Part shown: one piece after another, positions 18,136-26,101 of the stretch | Layout: each line of letters opens with the position of its first letter | Position numbering within the stretch: position 1 is the first letter of the stretch | Source: Chryseobacterium sp. JM1 | Lineage (GTDB): Bacteria; Bacteroidota; Bacteroidia; Flavobacteriales; Weeksellaceae | Direction of reading: 5' to 3' | Length of the DNA: 64,000 nt | Assembly: GCF_000737715.1 (NCBI RefSeq) | Contig: NZ_JPRN01000014.1 | Location: 1 to 64,000, forward strand | The notes under the pieces: generated by a model | The model's database searches: none | What the model was told of the DNA's origin: nothing | What the model saw: only the letters and a program-made list of their open reading frames with translations | Made by a program: the position numbers and the translations under genes

Positions 18136-19305
18136 TCAGTCTCCCAGCTGATAATCTAACGGAAGCAGGTTTTCAATTTTATTTTTTGTAAAATCACCTT
18201 CGTTGATGAGCAGGTCCGGATTGGTGATATTCCCTTCTTTTGTTACCTCAAAGACTTCGCCTTCGGGATGCAGATAGGAAGACAATGTAATGGGTAATCC
18301 CTCTTTAGTAAATTCTTTTCCTTTAATTCCGTAAAAATATTTCTGATAGTTCACCTGCAGCATATCTTTAAAACTGAACAGCACCTTCCCATCTTTTCTT
18401 TCCACGTATGCAGAATCAGGGATCTGTGTTTTTACAATGGCAAGTGCATAAGGTTTCTGGTTGTTTTTCCTTTGGGAAATATCACTTATGTTTTCGGGTA
18501 TTTTCAGCATTGCCGAACTTTTTACAATCTGCTTAAAATCATCAAGGATTTTCAGTTCTTCTTCCGTTGGATATTTCGGATTGGGAACTTTTACCACATG
18601 ATTCACAATAAACTTTTCTTCTGGGACTTGATTATTGTAAATGCTTCTGAAAAAATGAAGCTGACTTCCATCGTAAGCATTCATCCGGTTAAGTTTGATT
18701 TTATCGGAGCTCTTTGTTTCTTTGAAAAAACTTGTTCCTGTATAATTAACCATATGGGTATTAAAGTCTGACGAATAGTTGATCAGACTGTACTGAATCT
18801 CATATCCCAGATTTTTATTTTCTATGATTAAAGTATTCGGAGCTTTTACTTTCAGGAACTTATTCTTTTTGTCGTAGGAAAACTTTAGCGACTTTTGGTT
18901 TTTGATTGTTACGTGCTCGCGGTCACTGCCGATAAAAGTTTCCAGAAAATAATTGATATAACTTCTATAAGCTTCCGGAGTATAGGGAACCAGCCTGATT
19001 TCTTCAATAGCAGTGGTTTTTGTCAGAACCACTTTCAGATTTTTATTGATAACCTCCGAAGCGGGTGTCGTAAAAGTTTCAAAATCGTCCTTCTGAAAAA
19101 CAACATTTCCCAGATTGGCAGAGGAAATACTAAGACTGAAGGTTCCGTCTTCTTTTGAAACTGTTGCTGTTTTGGTTCCGTCAATATAAATATTTACGCC
19201 GGGAATGAGATTGCCGGTATCACTGACTACACGGCCTTTAATAATCTGACCGCTTACAAAATACAGAGGGAGTATAAACAAAAATAGTAATATCGTTTTT
19301 TTCAT
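18136..19305 (-). CDS. Carboxypeptidase-regulatory-like domain protein, exported
   Basis: 389 aa from the ATG at 19305; a start three codons earlier adds MFT to the signal peptide without improving it. Signal peptide 1-19, then a CarboxypepD_reg-like beta-sandwich (IIKGRVVSDTGNLIPGVNIY to about residue 90), the domain that leads many TonB-dependent receptors, but here no receptor barrel follows. The remaining 300 residues are a Lys-rich globular region typical of a Bacteroidota family with this architecture whose role is unknown. Probably periplasmic or outer-membrane associated. Single gene, facing the subtilase gene. Confidence 0.85.
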   Translation of the reverse strand: MKKTILLFLFILPLYFVSGQIIKGRVVSDTGNLIPGVNIYIDGTKTATVSKEDGTFSLSISSANLGNVVFQKDDFETFTTPASEVINKNLKVVLTKTTAIEEIRLVPYTPEAYRSYINYFLETFIGSDREHVTIKNQKSLKFSYDKKNKFLKVKAPNTLIIENKNLGYEIQYSLINYSSDFNTHMVNYTGTSFFKETKSSDKIKLNRMNAYDGSQLHFFRSIYNNQVPEEKFIVNHVVKVPNPKYPTEEELKILDDFKQIVKSSAMLKIPENISDISQRKNNQKPYALAIVKTQIPDSAYVERKDGKVLFSFKDMLQVNYQKYFYGIKGKEFTKEGLPITLSSYLHPEGEVFEVTKEGNITNPDLLINEGDFTKNKIENLLPLDYQLGD

Positions 19306-19394
19306 GGTAAACAATATTACTAAATTTCTAGTGATAAAAAAAGACTCTTAAAAACAACGTGATTTCGGGATATTACATTTCCGTTTTTATCAGT

Positions 19395-19550
19395 ATGGAA
19401 GGAAGTCAGAAGCTCGGAGAGGGAAGTTATTGAAGTCCAAAGACTGAAATACAGCCTGTTTTTATTAATCTTTTAAAACTACTTCAATACATTTAAAAGA
19501 AATTGTTAAATACTTACTGCCCGACAGTAACTTCCATCCTCCAGCTTTCA
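19395..19550 (-). repeat. Dispersed ~150-bp intergenic repeat, copy 1
   Basis: Read on the minus strand it matches 49345-49497 closely over the whole length, including the shared words TTAAATGTATTGAAGTAG and CTTTGGACTTCAATAACTTC. Its two ends are imperfect inverted repeats (18 of 23 aligned positions identical by eye), so it can fold back on itself like a MITE. Non-coding. Confidence 0.8.
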
Positions 19551-19595
19551 ACCTTTTACTCTTAATTTCTATCCCGAACTCAGTTTAATACAGGT

Positions 19596-20423
19596 TTATC
19601 CTATCCTTACACTCGTCATACTTAGAGACCCACCGATTAGTTCATCATTAAATAAAGACAGATTCTCCGCTTTATCTTTTAAGCCTAATGAATAGATCAA
19701 CGGAAGGTAATGATCCGGTGTAGGAACAGCATACTGAAGGAATGTTCCCTGTTTCTGATAGTCTATGATATTCTGGAAATTTCCGTCCAGAAGCCAGTTA
19801 TTGGTCTTTTCTCTTGCTTCTATTGCCCAATCCCAGCCGGCACCTACTGTATCAATGTTTTTCCAGTCGATCAGACGGAGGTTGTGTACAATATTTCCGC
19901 TTCCGATGATCAGAATGCCTTTTTCACGAAGCTTATTCAGCTTTTGGGCCAGGTCAAAATGATATTGAGGAGGTTTTGTATAATCAATGCTCAGCTGGAT
20001 CACTGGAATATCAGCATCCGGGTACATATGTTTAATTACCGACCATGCGCCGTGATCAAGTCCCCAGTTATGATCTTCTTCTACCAAAGCCGGAGCTAAA
20101 AGTTCAACTGTTTCTTTGGCCAGTTCCGGGCTTCCCGGAGCAGGATACTGCACATCAAACAAAGCCTTTGGAAAACCGCCGAAATCGTGGATGGTTCTCG
20201 GCATATCCATCGCAGTGACATAAGTTCCCTGCGTGTACCAGTGTGCGGAAATACACAGAATCGCATTAGGTTTTGGAATTTCCTGTGCTGCTTTTCTGAA
20301 TCCCTGTACAAACTGGTTTTCTTCAATAGCATTCATCGGCGAACCGTGCCCGAGAAATAAAACGGGCATTCTTTGGGTATTTCCAAAATTGTTGCTGATG
20401 TTTTGCAGATCGTTGAGGTTCAT
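19596..20423 (-). CDS. ygiD: 4,5-DOPA dioxygenase extradiol (YgiD/LigB family)
   Basis: Extradiol ring-cleaving dioxygenase of 275 aa. Family members use one metal ion bound by histidines; the signatures LFLGHGSPMNAI near the N-terminus, CISAHWYTQGT and DHGAWSV, and GSGNIVHNLR all match the YgiD branch, whose E. coli member opens L-DOPA. Start chosen at the ATG at 20423 (MNLNDLQNIS); an upstream ATG at 20453 gives a hydrophobic, unlikely extension. The real substrate in this organism is unknown. It lies 160 nt downstream of the yceI-type gene on the same strand. Confidence 0.9.
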   Translation of the reverse strand: MNLNDLQNISNNFGNTQRMPVLFLGHGSPMNAIEENQFVQGFRKAAQEIPKPNAILCISAHWYTQGTYVTAMDMPRTIHDFGGFPKALFDVQYPAPGSPELAKETVELLAPALVEEDHNWGLDHGAWSVIKHMYPDADIPVIQLSIDYTKPPQYHFDLAQKLNKLREKGILIIGSGNIVHNLRLIDWKNIDTVGAGWDWAIEAREKTNNWLLDGNFQNIIDYQKQGTFLQYAVPTPDHYLPLIYSLGLKDKAENLSLFNDELIGGSLSMTSVRIG

Positions 20424-20508
20424 AATGAGGTTGTAATTAGAAAAAAGGTTCAAGGCTTTTAGAAAAATCCCTGAACCTTTTATGTTATGAATTGGATAAT
20501 TTTTGTTT

Positions 20509-20552
20509 AATAGGATGGCATCCTATTCCTGGTTAAGTCGCCACTTCGTGGC
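20509..20552. repeat. Twin palindrome repeat element
   Basis: Two adjacent palindromes: AATAGGATG-G-CATCCTATT (20509-20527, perfect 9-bp arms) and GCCAC-TTC-GTGGC (20540-20552). They lie between two co-directional genes and resemble REP-type elements. No T run, so not a standard terminator. Confidence 0.7.
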
Positions 20553-20582
20553 TCCCTTTCTACGCCAAAAACTCCGTTTTTA

Positions 20583-21095
20583 TTATGCCTGTTTTACAAA
20601 CTGTAATTCTCCGGCGATTTTTACGTCTTCGCTTACCATTACGCCTCCTGCTTCAAGAGCTGCGTTCCAGTTCAGTCCGAAATCTTTTCTGTTGATTTTT
20701 CCTTCAAAAGAAAAACCTGCTTTTGTATTTCCCCAAGGGTCAACGTTGATTCCACCGAAGTCTACATCTAAAGTAATTGGTTTTGTAACACCGTTTACCG
20801 TAAGGTTTCCAGTTATGGTATCATTTAAAGCCTGAGATTCAAATGTGATAGACGGATATTCTTCTGCATTGAAAAATTCAGCAGATTTTAGGTGATTATC
20901 TCTGTCTGTGTTATTGGTGAATACAGAATCAGTCTGAATCGTAGCCGTTGTTTTAGCGTTTTTGAACGTATCATCATCAGCTTCAATTTCAGCATTGAAT
21001 GTTCTGAAGTTTCCTTTGATGTTAGAAATCATCATGTGTTTTACTTTGAAAGTAATTTCACTATGCGTTGGGTCTAGGTTCCATTTTGTTGCCAT
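20583..21095 (-). CDS. YceI-family lipocalin-like protein
   Basis: 170 aa, single YceI beta-barrel that binds isoprenoid-type lipids in characterised members. MATKWNLDPTHSEITFKVKHMMIS at the start and GNLTVNGVTKPITLDVDF in the middle are typical. There is no signal peptide, so this member should stay in the cytoplasm, unlike the periplasmic E. coli protein. A perfect TAGATTTG promoter box lies at 21128-21135. The dioxygenase gene follows on the same strand after the twin palindrome. Confidence 0.92.
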   Translation of the reverse strand: MATKWNLDPTHSEITFKVKHMMISNIKGNFRTFNAEIEADDDTFKNAKTTATIQTDSVFTNNTDRDNHLKSAEFFNAEEYPSITFESQALNDTITGNLTVNGVTKPITLDVDFGGINVDPWGNTKAGFSFEGKINRKDFGLNWNAALEAGGVMVSEDVKIAGELQFVKQA

Positions 21096-21127
21096 TGTAT
21101 TGTATTTTTTGTTTGTTATTGATACTG

Positions 21128-21135
21128 CAAATCTA
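21128..21135 (-). promoter_or_regulatory. -7 promoter box of the yceI-type gene
   Basis: TAGATTTG on the minus strand, a perfect TAnnTTTG match, 32 nt before the start codon at 21095. Confidence 0.6.
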
Positions 21136-21206
21136 AGACAGAGAACATATACGGGTCATTGATTTAGGATAAGAAATGATTTTTTGTGTGAATTTGAACT
21201 GTCAAT

Positions 21207-21556
21207 GGTGAATTTTGCTTCGCAAGTGAAAGGTCAATTATTGAGGCTGAAAAGTTCACGATTGACGATTCACGATTGACACAATGTTTGCTGTGAAAGG
21301 TGAATTTTGCTTTGCAAGTGAAATGTCAATTATTGAGATTGAAAAATTCACGATTGACGATTCACGATTGACACAATGTTTGCTGTGAAAGGTGAATTTT
21401 GCTTCGCAAGTGAAAGGTCAATTATTGAGGCTGAAAAATTCACAATTGACGATTCACAATTCACAAAATATTTTCTGTGAAATGTCAATTTTGCTTCGCA
21501 AGTGAAATGTCAATTATTGAGGCTATAAAATTCACAATTGACGATTCACTATTCAC
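21207..21556. repeat. Tandem repeat, 92-bp unit, about 3.8 copies
   Basis: Units begin at 21207, 21299, 21391 and 21483, exactly 92 bp apart; the last is cut short. Each starts with GGTGAATTTTGCTTCGCAAG (a variant in copy 4), and ends in alternating heptamers TTCACGA and TTGACGA. Start and end of each unit are inversely related (GTCAAT and GTGAA against TTCAC and ATTGAC), so RNA or single-stranded DNA can fold. Copies 1-3 are the most alike, and copy 4 has diverged. Non-coding. Confidence 0.92.
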
Positions 21557-21672
21557 ATCCGTTTCCCTTCATTTTTCCTACTATTAAGTTAAGAATTTAT
21601 TCTTATCAGTACATTAATCCTGTTTTATGAATGTTTTAATTTAACATTTATTAACGGATGACTTTTATTTCT

Positions 21673-21680
21673 TATTTTTG
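21673..21680 (+). promoter_or_regulatory. -7 promoter box of the S9 peptidase gene
   Basis: TATTTTTG, a perfect TAnnTTTG match, 19 nt before the ATG at 21700. Confidence 0.55.
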
Positions 21681-21699
21681 AGGGATTCAATTTTATACA

Positions 21700-23841
21700 A
21701 TGAAATTACATAAATTTTCTTTATTGATGCTGGTTTTGGGTAGTTCTGCATTTGCTCAGACCCAAAAATTCACAATGGCGGAGGCAGTAAACGGACTGAG
21801 AACGAATCTTGCCGTGAAAAATATTTCCCAATTTTCATGGGCTGCGGATGGTAAATCTTATATCCAGGCAGTAAAAGGCGGTTATCTGATCACCGATCTT
21901 AAGACGAATAAGCAGGATACCTTAGTATCTTTGACGCAACTGAACAAATCATTCTCTGATGCTAAACTGAAAGCGGTTCCCCAGATTAAATTTACAAACG
22001 GTTCAAATGGTTATTTCAATGCCAACGACAAAATGTTCTGGATCGAAAAATCCGGAAACGACTGGAAAGTGAAATCAGCTGCTGCTGTAGAAGGAAATGC
22101 TTCTAACGTGAAAATGTTCGGAGATAACCAGACTTTTGCTTTTACAGTAAAGAATAATTTATTTGTCAACAAAAACGGAAAAACAATTGCTGTAACCAAT
22201 GATTCTGATGAAAATATCATCAACGGCGGGGCAGCAGTTCACAGAAATGAATTCGGAATTGATACAGGAATTTTCCCTGCTCCCAATTCTGAAGCGGTAG
22301 CATTCTACAGAATGGATCAGACGATGGTGGCGGATTATCCGATCATCGATTGGTCTGTAACGCCGGCTGTGAATCACAACATTAAATATCCTATGGCAGG
22401 GCAGAAGTCTCATGAAGTCACTTTGGGTGTTTATAATATTAAAAATCAATCAACCACTTTCCTTAAAATAGAAGGTGAAAAAGATCAGTATCTAACGGCA
22501 GTTACCTGGAGCCCGGATTCAAAATACATCTTTGTAGGCGTTCTGAACCGCGGACAGAATCATGTAAAAATGAATCAGTACGATGCCACTACAGGAAATC
22601 TGATCAAAACGTTATTTGAGGAAAGCAATGACAAATATGTTGAGCCTCAGCATCCGCTTACGTTCTTCCCGAATTCGAATACAGACTTCATCTGGCAGAG
22701 TCAGAGAACCGGATACAATCACCTGTTCCACTACAGCCTTGAGAAAGGACTGGTTTCCCAGATTACAAAAGGAGACTGGCTGGTTACTGATATCTTAGGT
22801 TTTAACGAAAAGAAAAAGGAGATCTATTTCACTTCTACGAAGGAAACTCCTACAGAAAAACATTTATATAAGATCAACTGGACGAACTTCAAAATGCAGC
22901 GTCTGGATGATGCAGCCGGTGTACACACAGGAGTTTTAAGCAGCGATGGAAATTATCTGTATGATACTTACAGTAATGCAGGTACTCCAAGATCTATAAA
23001 CATTATCAATACCAGTACGGCAAAATCTACGAATATCCTGACGGCAGAAAATACATTGAAAAACTATCAGAGACCTGAAATTAAAAATGTAGAATTAAAA
23101 GCTGATGACGGAACTCCGCTTTACGGAAAGATCATTCTTCCAACCGATTTTGATGCAAGCAAAAAATATCCGGTGATTGTGTATCTGTACAACGGACCGC
23201 ACCTTCAGCTGGTAACGAATACGTTCCCGGCATCAGGAAACCTTTGGTACGAATATATGGCTCAAAACGGATACATTATTTTCACGATGGACGGAAGAGG
23301 TTCTGCCAACCGTGGAATGAAGTTTGAGCAGGCTGTTTTCAGAAATCTGGGAACAACGGAAATGAATGACCAGATGAAAGGAGTAGACTACCTAAAATCT
23401 CTTCCTTATGTAGATGCTCAGAAAATGGGAATCCACGGATGGAGCTTTGGTGGATTTATGACGACAAGTTTCATGCTTCGCAAGCCGGATGTATTTAAAG
23501 TAGGCGTTGCCGGAGGGCCGGTAATCGACTGGAAAATGTACGAAATCATGTACGGAGAAAGATATATGGATACGCCACAGGAAAATCCTCAGGGATATGC
23601 TGCAGCGAATCTTCTGGATAAAGTTCAGAACCTGAAAGGAAAATTACTGATGATCCACGGAGCTCAGGATGATGTGGTGGTATGGCAGCATTCCATTAAA
23701 TTTATCAAATCTGCAGTAGACAATGGAGTTCAGCTGGATTACTTTGCTTATCCGGGACATCCGCATAATGTGATCGGGAAAGACAGAGTTCACCTGATGC
23801 AGAAAGTGACGGATTACTTTGACCAGTACCTGAAGAAATAA
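21700..23841 (+). CDS. S9 family peptidase, dipeptidyl-peptidase IV type
   Basis: Exported serine exopeptidase of 713 aa that would release N-terminal dipeptides. Signal peptide 1-20 (SSAFAQ), DPP-IV N-terminal beta-propeller (about 40-460) and alpha/beta-hydrolase domain. Catalytic Ser582 is in GWSFGGFMT, the acid is in GAQDDVV (Asp657 or Asp658), and the His is in GHPHNV (His687 or His689). Length and layout fit the bacterial DPP-IV group, probably periplasmic and feeding peptide uptake. It has its own promoter and terminator. Confidence 0.94.
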   Translation: MKLHKFSLLMLVLGSSAFAQTQKFTMAEAVNGLRTNLAVKNISQFSWAADGKSYIQAVKGGYLITDLKTNKQDTLVSLTQLNKSFSDAKLKAVPQIKFTNGSNGYFNANDKMFWIEKSGNDWKVKSAAAVEGNASNVKMFGDNQTFAFTVKNNLFVNKNGKTIAVTNDSDENIINGGAAVHRNEFGIDTGIFPAPNSEAVAFYRMDQTMVADYPIIDWSVTPAVNHNIKYPMAGQKSHEVTLGVYNIKNQSTTFLKIEGEKDQYLTAVTWSPDSKYIFVGVLNRGQNHVKMNQYDATTGNLIKTLFEESNDKYVEPQHPLTFFPNSNTDFIWQSQRTGYNHLFHYSLEKGLVSQITKGDWLVTDILGFNEKKKEIYFTSTKETPTEKHLYKINWTNFKMQRLDDAAGVHTGVLSSDGNYLYDTYSNAGTPRSINIINTSTAKSTNILTAENTLKNYQRPEIKNVELKADDGTPLYGKIILPTDFDASKKYPVIVYLYNGPHLQLVTNTFPASGNLWYEYMAQNGYIIFTMDGRGSANRGMKFEQAVFRNLGTTEMNDQMKGVDYLKSLPYVDAQKMGIHGWSFGGFMTTSFMLRKPDVFKVGVAGGPVIDWKMYEIMYGERYMDTPQENPQGYAAANLLDKVQNLKGKLLMIHGAQDDVVVWQHSIKFIKSAVDNGVQLDYFAYPGHPHNVIGKDRVHLMQKVTDYFDQYLKK

Positions 23842-23847
23842 TAGAAA

Positions 23848-23875
23848 AATCCAGCCGAAAGGCTGGATTTTTTGT
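23848..23875 (+). terminator. Terminator of the S9 peptidase gene
   Basis: AATCCAGCC / GGCTGGATT stem around GAAA and a T6 run, directly after the stop codon. Confidence 0.9.
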
Positions 23876-23920
23876 TTTTAGTATTAGAATGTATTTTTAA
23901 TTTCTTGGAGATTTATTTTT

Positions 23921-24036
23921 TTAAACATTAAGAAATTAAGCTTTTAAAAGGTTTGATACTTAAAGAACTTAAAAAAATCAATTTATTGATTTCTTCATTC
24001 AACAGTAAGCGTATTGCTTAAATCCTTAATGTTTAA
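23921..24036. repeat. Inverted-repeat element
   Basis: TTAAACATTAAG (23921-23932) and its perfect reverse complement CTTAATGTTTAA (24025-24036) bracket 92 nt of AT-rich DNA. The arrangement resembles a small fold-back repeat. No coding sequence or T run. Confidence 0.55.
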
Positions 24037-24109
24037 ATTATAAATAAGCTAAAGGTTATTAAGATTAATATAAATTTTAAACAGGCTCTAATTATAACCC
24101 GAATTCAGG

Positions 24110-24916
24110 TTAATCATAAAATTCCTTTGTCAAATACTTGCCGTCATTGATTCTTTTCAGCTCTTTTAATATATAATACCGGTGCAGGAAACCTGTAAGC
24201 ACAACGATCTTTTTACCGGGATGGGTTTCTGCGACTTTGTTAATGTTTTTAGCCATAGTCTGGTTTCGGAGGTCCCAGAATCCGGACATTAATTTAAAAC
24301 CGTCTCTGTAGCTGATCTTTTCACCATTGGGCTTTACCACAAATCTCTTCGCAAATTCAGGTCTTGCTTCAATGATCTTTAAAAGCTCAGAATACTGGGC
24401 ATTCTGTCTCTTTCCTGAGAGCTGGTCGGTCGTGGCATTATTAAAATTCTCCGGAGCTAATTCTGCAATCTTCATCAGGTCTTTCGTGAGATTGTTGAAA
24501 TTTTCATAGATCTTCACTTCCGAAGGAGCCAGTTGTTTTGCTTTATACAAACTGTCAATCAGTTTTACCGATAAATTATCCGTAGGAACCATTCCTCTGT
24601 CTTTTCTGTATTGATTTCTGCCTTCAAAATCAAAAGCGAACCTTAATGTTTTCGGATATTTTTTCAGATAGGCATTGCTTGCTTTGATCTCGTTTTCTGT
24701 AATCTTAATGCCGTTTTCATAGTCTTTCATTCCCTGGCTGTCTACTTCATGAAGGATGATATCCGGTTTTACTTTATCGAGTATTTCGAAGAGTATTTTA
24801 GGATGATAATTGGGCACACTGTCATGGATGTTGCCGATGACGTAAATTTCGGTTTTGCTTTGTGAAAAACAGAAGCCGGTCAGGAGAAGTAAGAACGCTG
24901 TTAAGGTATGTTTCAT
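24110..24916 (-). CDS. Unknown exported protein, possible TraB/ChaN-like fold
   Basis: 268 aa from the ATG at 24916, giving the signal peptide MKHTLTAFLLLLTGFCFSQ; the longer frame to 24973 would overlap the promoter of the divergent LLM gene. Mature part starts with KTEIYVIGNIHDSVPNYHP and KPDIILHEVDSQGM, a pattern (His then Glu after strands) seen in the TraB/ChaN/erythromycin-esterase-like group, and ends with KIVVLTGFLHRYYILKEL. The similarity is structural impression only and no function is assigned. Single gene, divergent from the LLM oxidoreductase. Confidence 0.75.
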   Translation of the reverse strand: MKHTLTAFLLLLTGFCFSQSKTEIYVIGNIHDSVPNYHPKILFEILDKVKPDIILHEVDSQGMKDYENGIKITENEIKASNAYLKKYPKTLRFAFDFEGRNQYRKDRGMVPTDNLSVKLIDSLYKAKQLAPSEVKIYENFNNLTKDLMKIAELAPENFNNATTDQLSGKRQNAQYSELLKIIEARPEFAKRFVVKPNGEKISYRDGFKLMSGFWDLRNQTMAKNINKVAETHPGKKIVVLTGFLHRYYILKELKRINDGKYLTKEFYD

Positions 24917-24995
24917 TTTTATCATTATAGAAAGTGCCAAATATAGGTAAAATCCGTTCTTAACAAACATCAATGTTTTTGAGCTTTTTCATCCG

Positions 24996-25003
24996 TAATT
25001 TTG
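24996..25003 (+). promoter_or_regulatory. -7 promoter box of the LLM oxidoreductase gene
   Basis: TAATTTTG, a perfect TAnnTTTG match, 20 nt before the ATG at 25024. It decides against the earlier in-frame start at 24973, which would lie upstream of transcription. Confidence 0.6.
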
Positions 25004-25023
25004 TGTATCTAAAATCTAAAAAT

Positions 25024-26049
25024 ATGGAATTAGGAATAGGAATGTTTGGTGACCTGGCTTTTGATCAGGCTACTGGAAAATATAGAGATGCAGGTGTGAA
25101 GATCCGTGAAATACTGGATCAGGTAAAATTAATGGATGAGGTGGGCATTGATGTTTTTGCGATGGGAGAACATCACCGTCCGGATTATGCAGTTTCGTCA
25201 CCGGAAATGGTTTTGGCTGCTGCTGCAAGTATCACCAAAAATATAAAACTGGCAAGTGGAGTTACGGTCTTAAGTTCTTCGGAACCCGTGAAAGTATATG
25301 AAGATTTTTCAACCTTAGATCTGATCTCAGACGGAAGAGCTGAAATATTCGTTGGAAGAGGAAGCTTTATCGAGTCGTTTCCGTTGTATGGCTATTCACT
25401 GAATGATTATGAAGAACTTTTTGACGAAAAATTAGAATTGCTTTTAAAGATCAACTCAGAAGAAAATGTGACGTGGTCAGGGAAACTTCGTGCACCGATG
25501 CAGAACCAAACGGTTTATCCGAGAGCCAAAAATGACGGAAAACTGTCGATCTGGAGAGCAGTTGGCGGAACTCCGCAATCTGTTTTAAGTGCAGCAAAAT
25601 TAGGAATGCCTTTGGTGGTAGCCATCATCGGAGGAATGCCGGTACAGTTTAAAAGTCTGATAGAATTTTATAAGCAGGAATATCAGAAAGCGGGACATGA
25701 CGTATCCAAAATGCAGATTGCAATTCATTCCCATACGTTTGTAAGTAATGATCAGGCTGTAGTAGACGGTTATTTCAATAACTATAAATCTCAGATGGAC
25801 AGAATCGGGGCCACCAGAGGCTGGGCTCCTTACACGAAAATGCAGTATGATGGCGGAAGAGCAAGAGAAGGTGCATTATTCATCGGAAGTCCGGCAGAAG
25901 TGGCGGATAAAATAGCCTACATGAAGGAGATTTTTGGAATCACAAGATTCATCGGGCATATGGACATTGGTGATCCTGCTCACGATATCATGATGAAATC
26001 TATTGAGCTGTTTGGAGACGAAGTAAAACCGAATCTTCAGGATCTATAA
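25024..26049 (+). CDS. LLM-class flavin-dependent oxidoreductase
   Basis: Luciferase-like monooxygenase superfamily protein of 341 aa, a TIM-barrel enzyme that uses reduced FMN. MELGIGMFGDLAFDQATGK starts the barrel; GEHHRPDYAVSSPEMVLAAA carries the family's EHH; ISDGRAEIFVGRGSF is the flavin phosphate-binding region; and VGGTPQSVLSAAKLG and IGSPAEVADKI are typical late segments. Start fixed by the promoter at 24996-25003. The substrate of this branch is unknown. Ends at a strong terminator. Confidence 0.92.
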   Translation: MELGIGMFGDLAFDQATGKYRDAGVKIREILDQVKLMDEVGIDVFAMGEHHRPDYAVSSPEMVLAAAASITKNIKLASGVTVLSSSEPVKVYEDFSTLDLISDGRAEIFVGRGSFIESFPLYGYSLNDYEELFDEKLELLLKINSEENVTWSGKLRAPMQNQTVYPRAKNDGKLSIWRAVGGTPQSVLSAAKLGMPLVVAIIGGMPVQFKSLIEFYKQEYQKAGHDVSKMQIAIHSHTFVSNDQAVVDGYFNNYKSQMDRIGATRGWAPYTKMQYDGGRAREGALFIGSPAEVADKIAYMKEIFGITRFIGHMDIGDPAHDIMMKSIELFGDEVKPNLQDL

Positions 26050-26055
26050 AAAATA

Positions 26056-26087
26056 AAACCTCTGCTGGTTCACAGCAGAGGTTTTTT
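26056..26087. terminator. Terminator between LLM gene and sbcC
   Basis: AACCTCTGCTG / CAGCAGAGGTT stem with a GTTCA-type loop and A/T runs on both sides; it serves two convergent genes. Confidence 0.9.
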
Positions 26088-26101
26088 ATGGTCTTTAAAG
26101 T

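Larger units (their letters stand above)
21096..21699. other. 604-nt intergenic region with tandem array
   Basis: Between the divergent yceI-type and S9 peptidase genes. It holds the yceI promoter (21128-21135), the 92-bp tandem array (21207-21556) and the S9 peptidase promoter (21673-21680). No reading frame of note. Confidence 0.75.

Noticed and set aside
21207..21556. CRISPR array
   Set aside because: The 92-bp units repeat as a whole with no conserved short repeat separated by unique spacers, and no cas genes are nearby.
24973..25023. N-terminal extension of the LLM oxidoreductase
   Set aside because: It lies upstream of the perfect promoter box and has no similarity to the family start.
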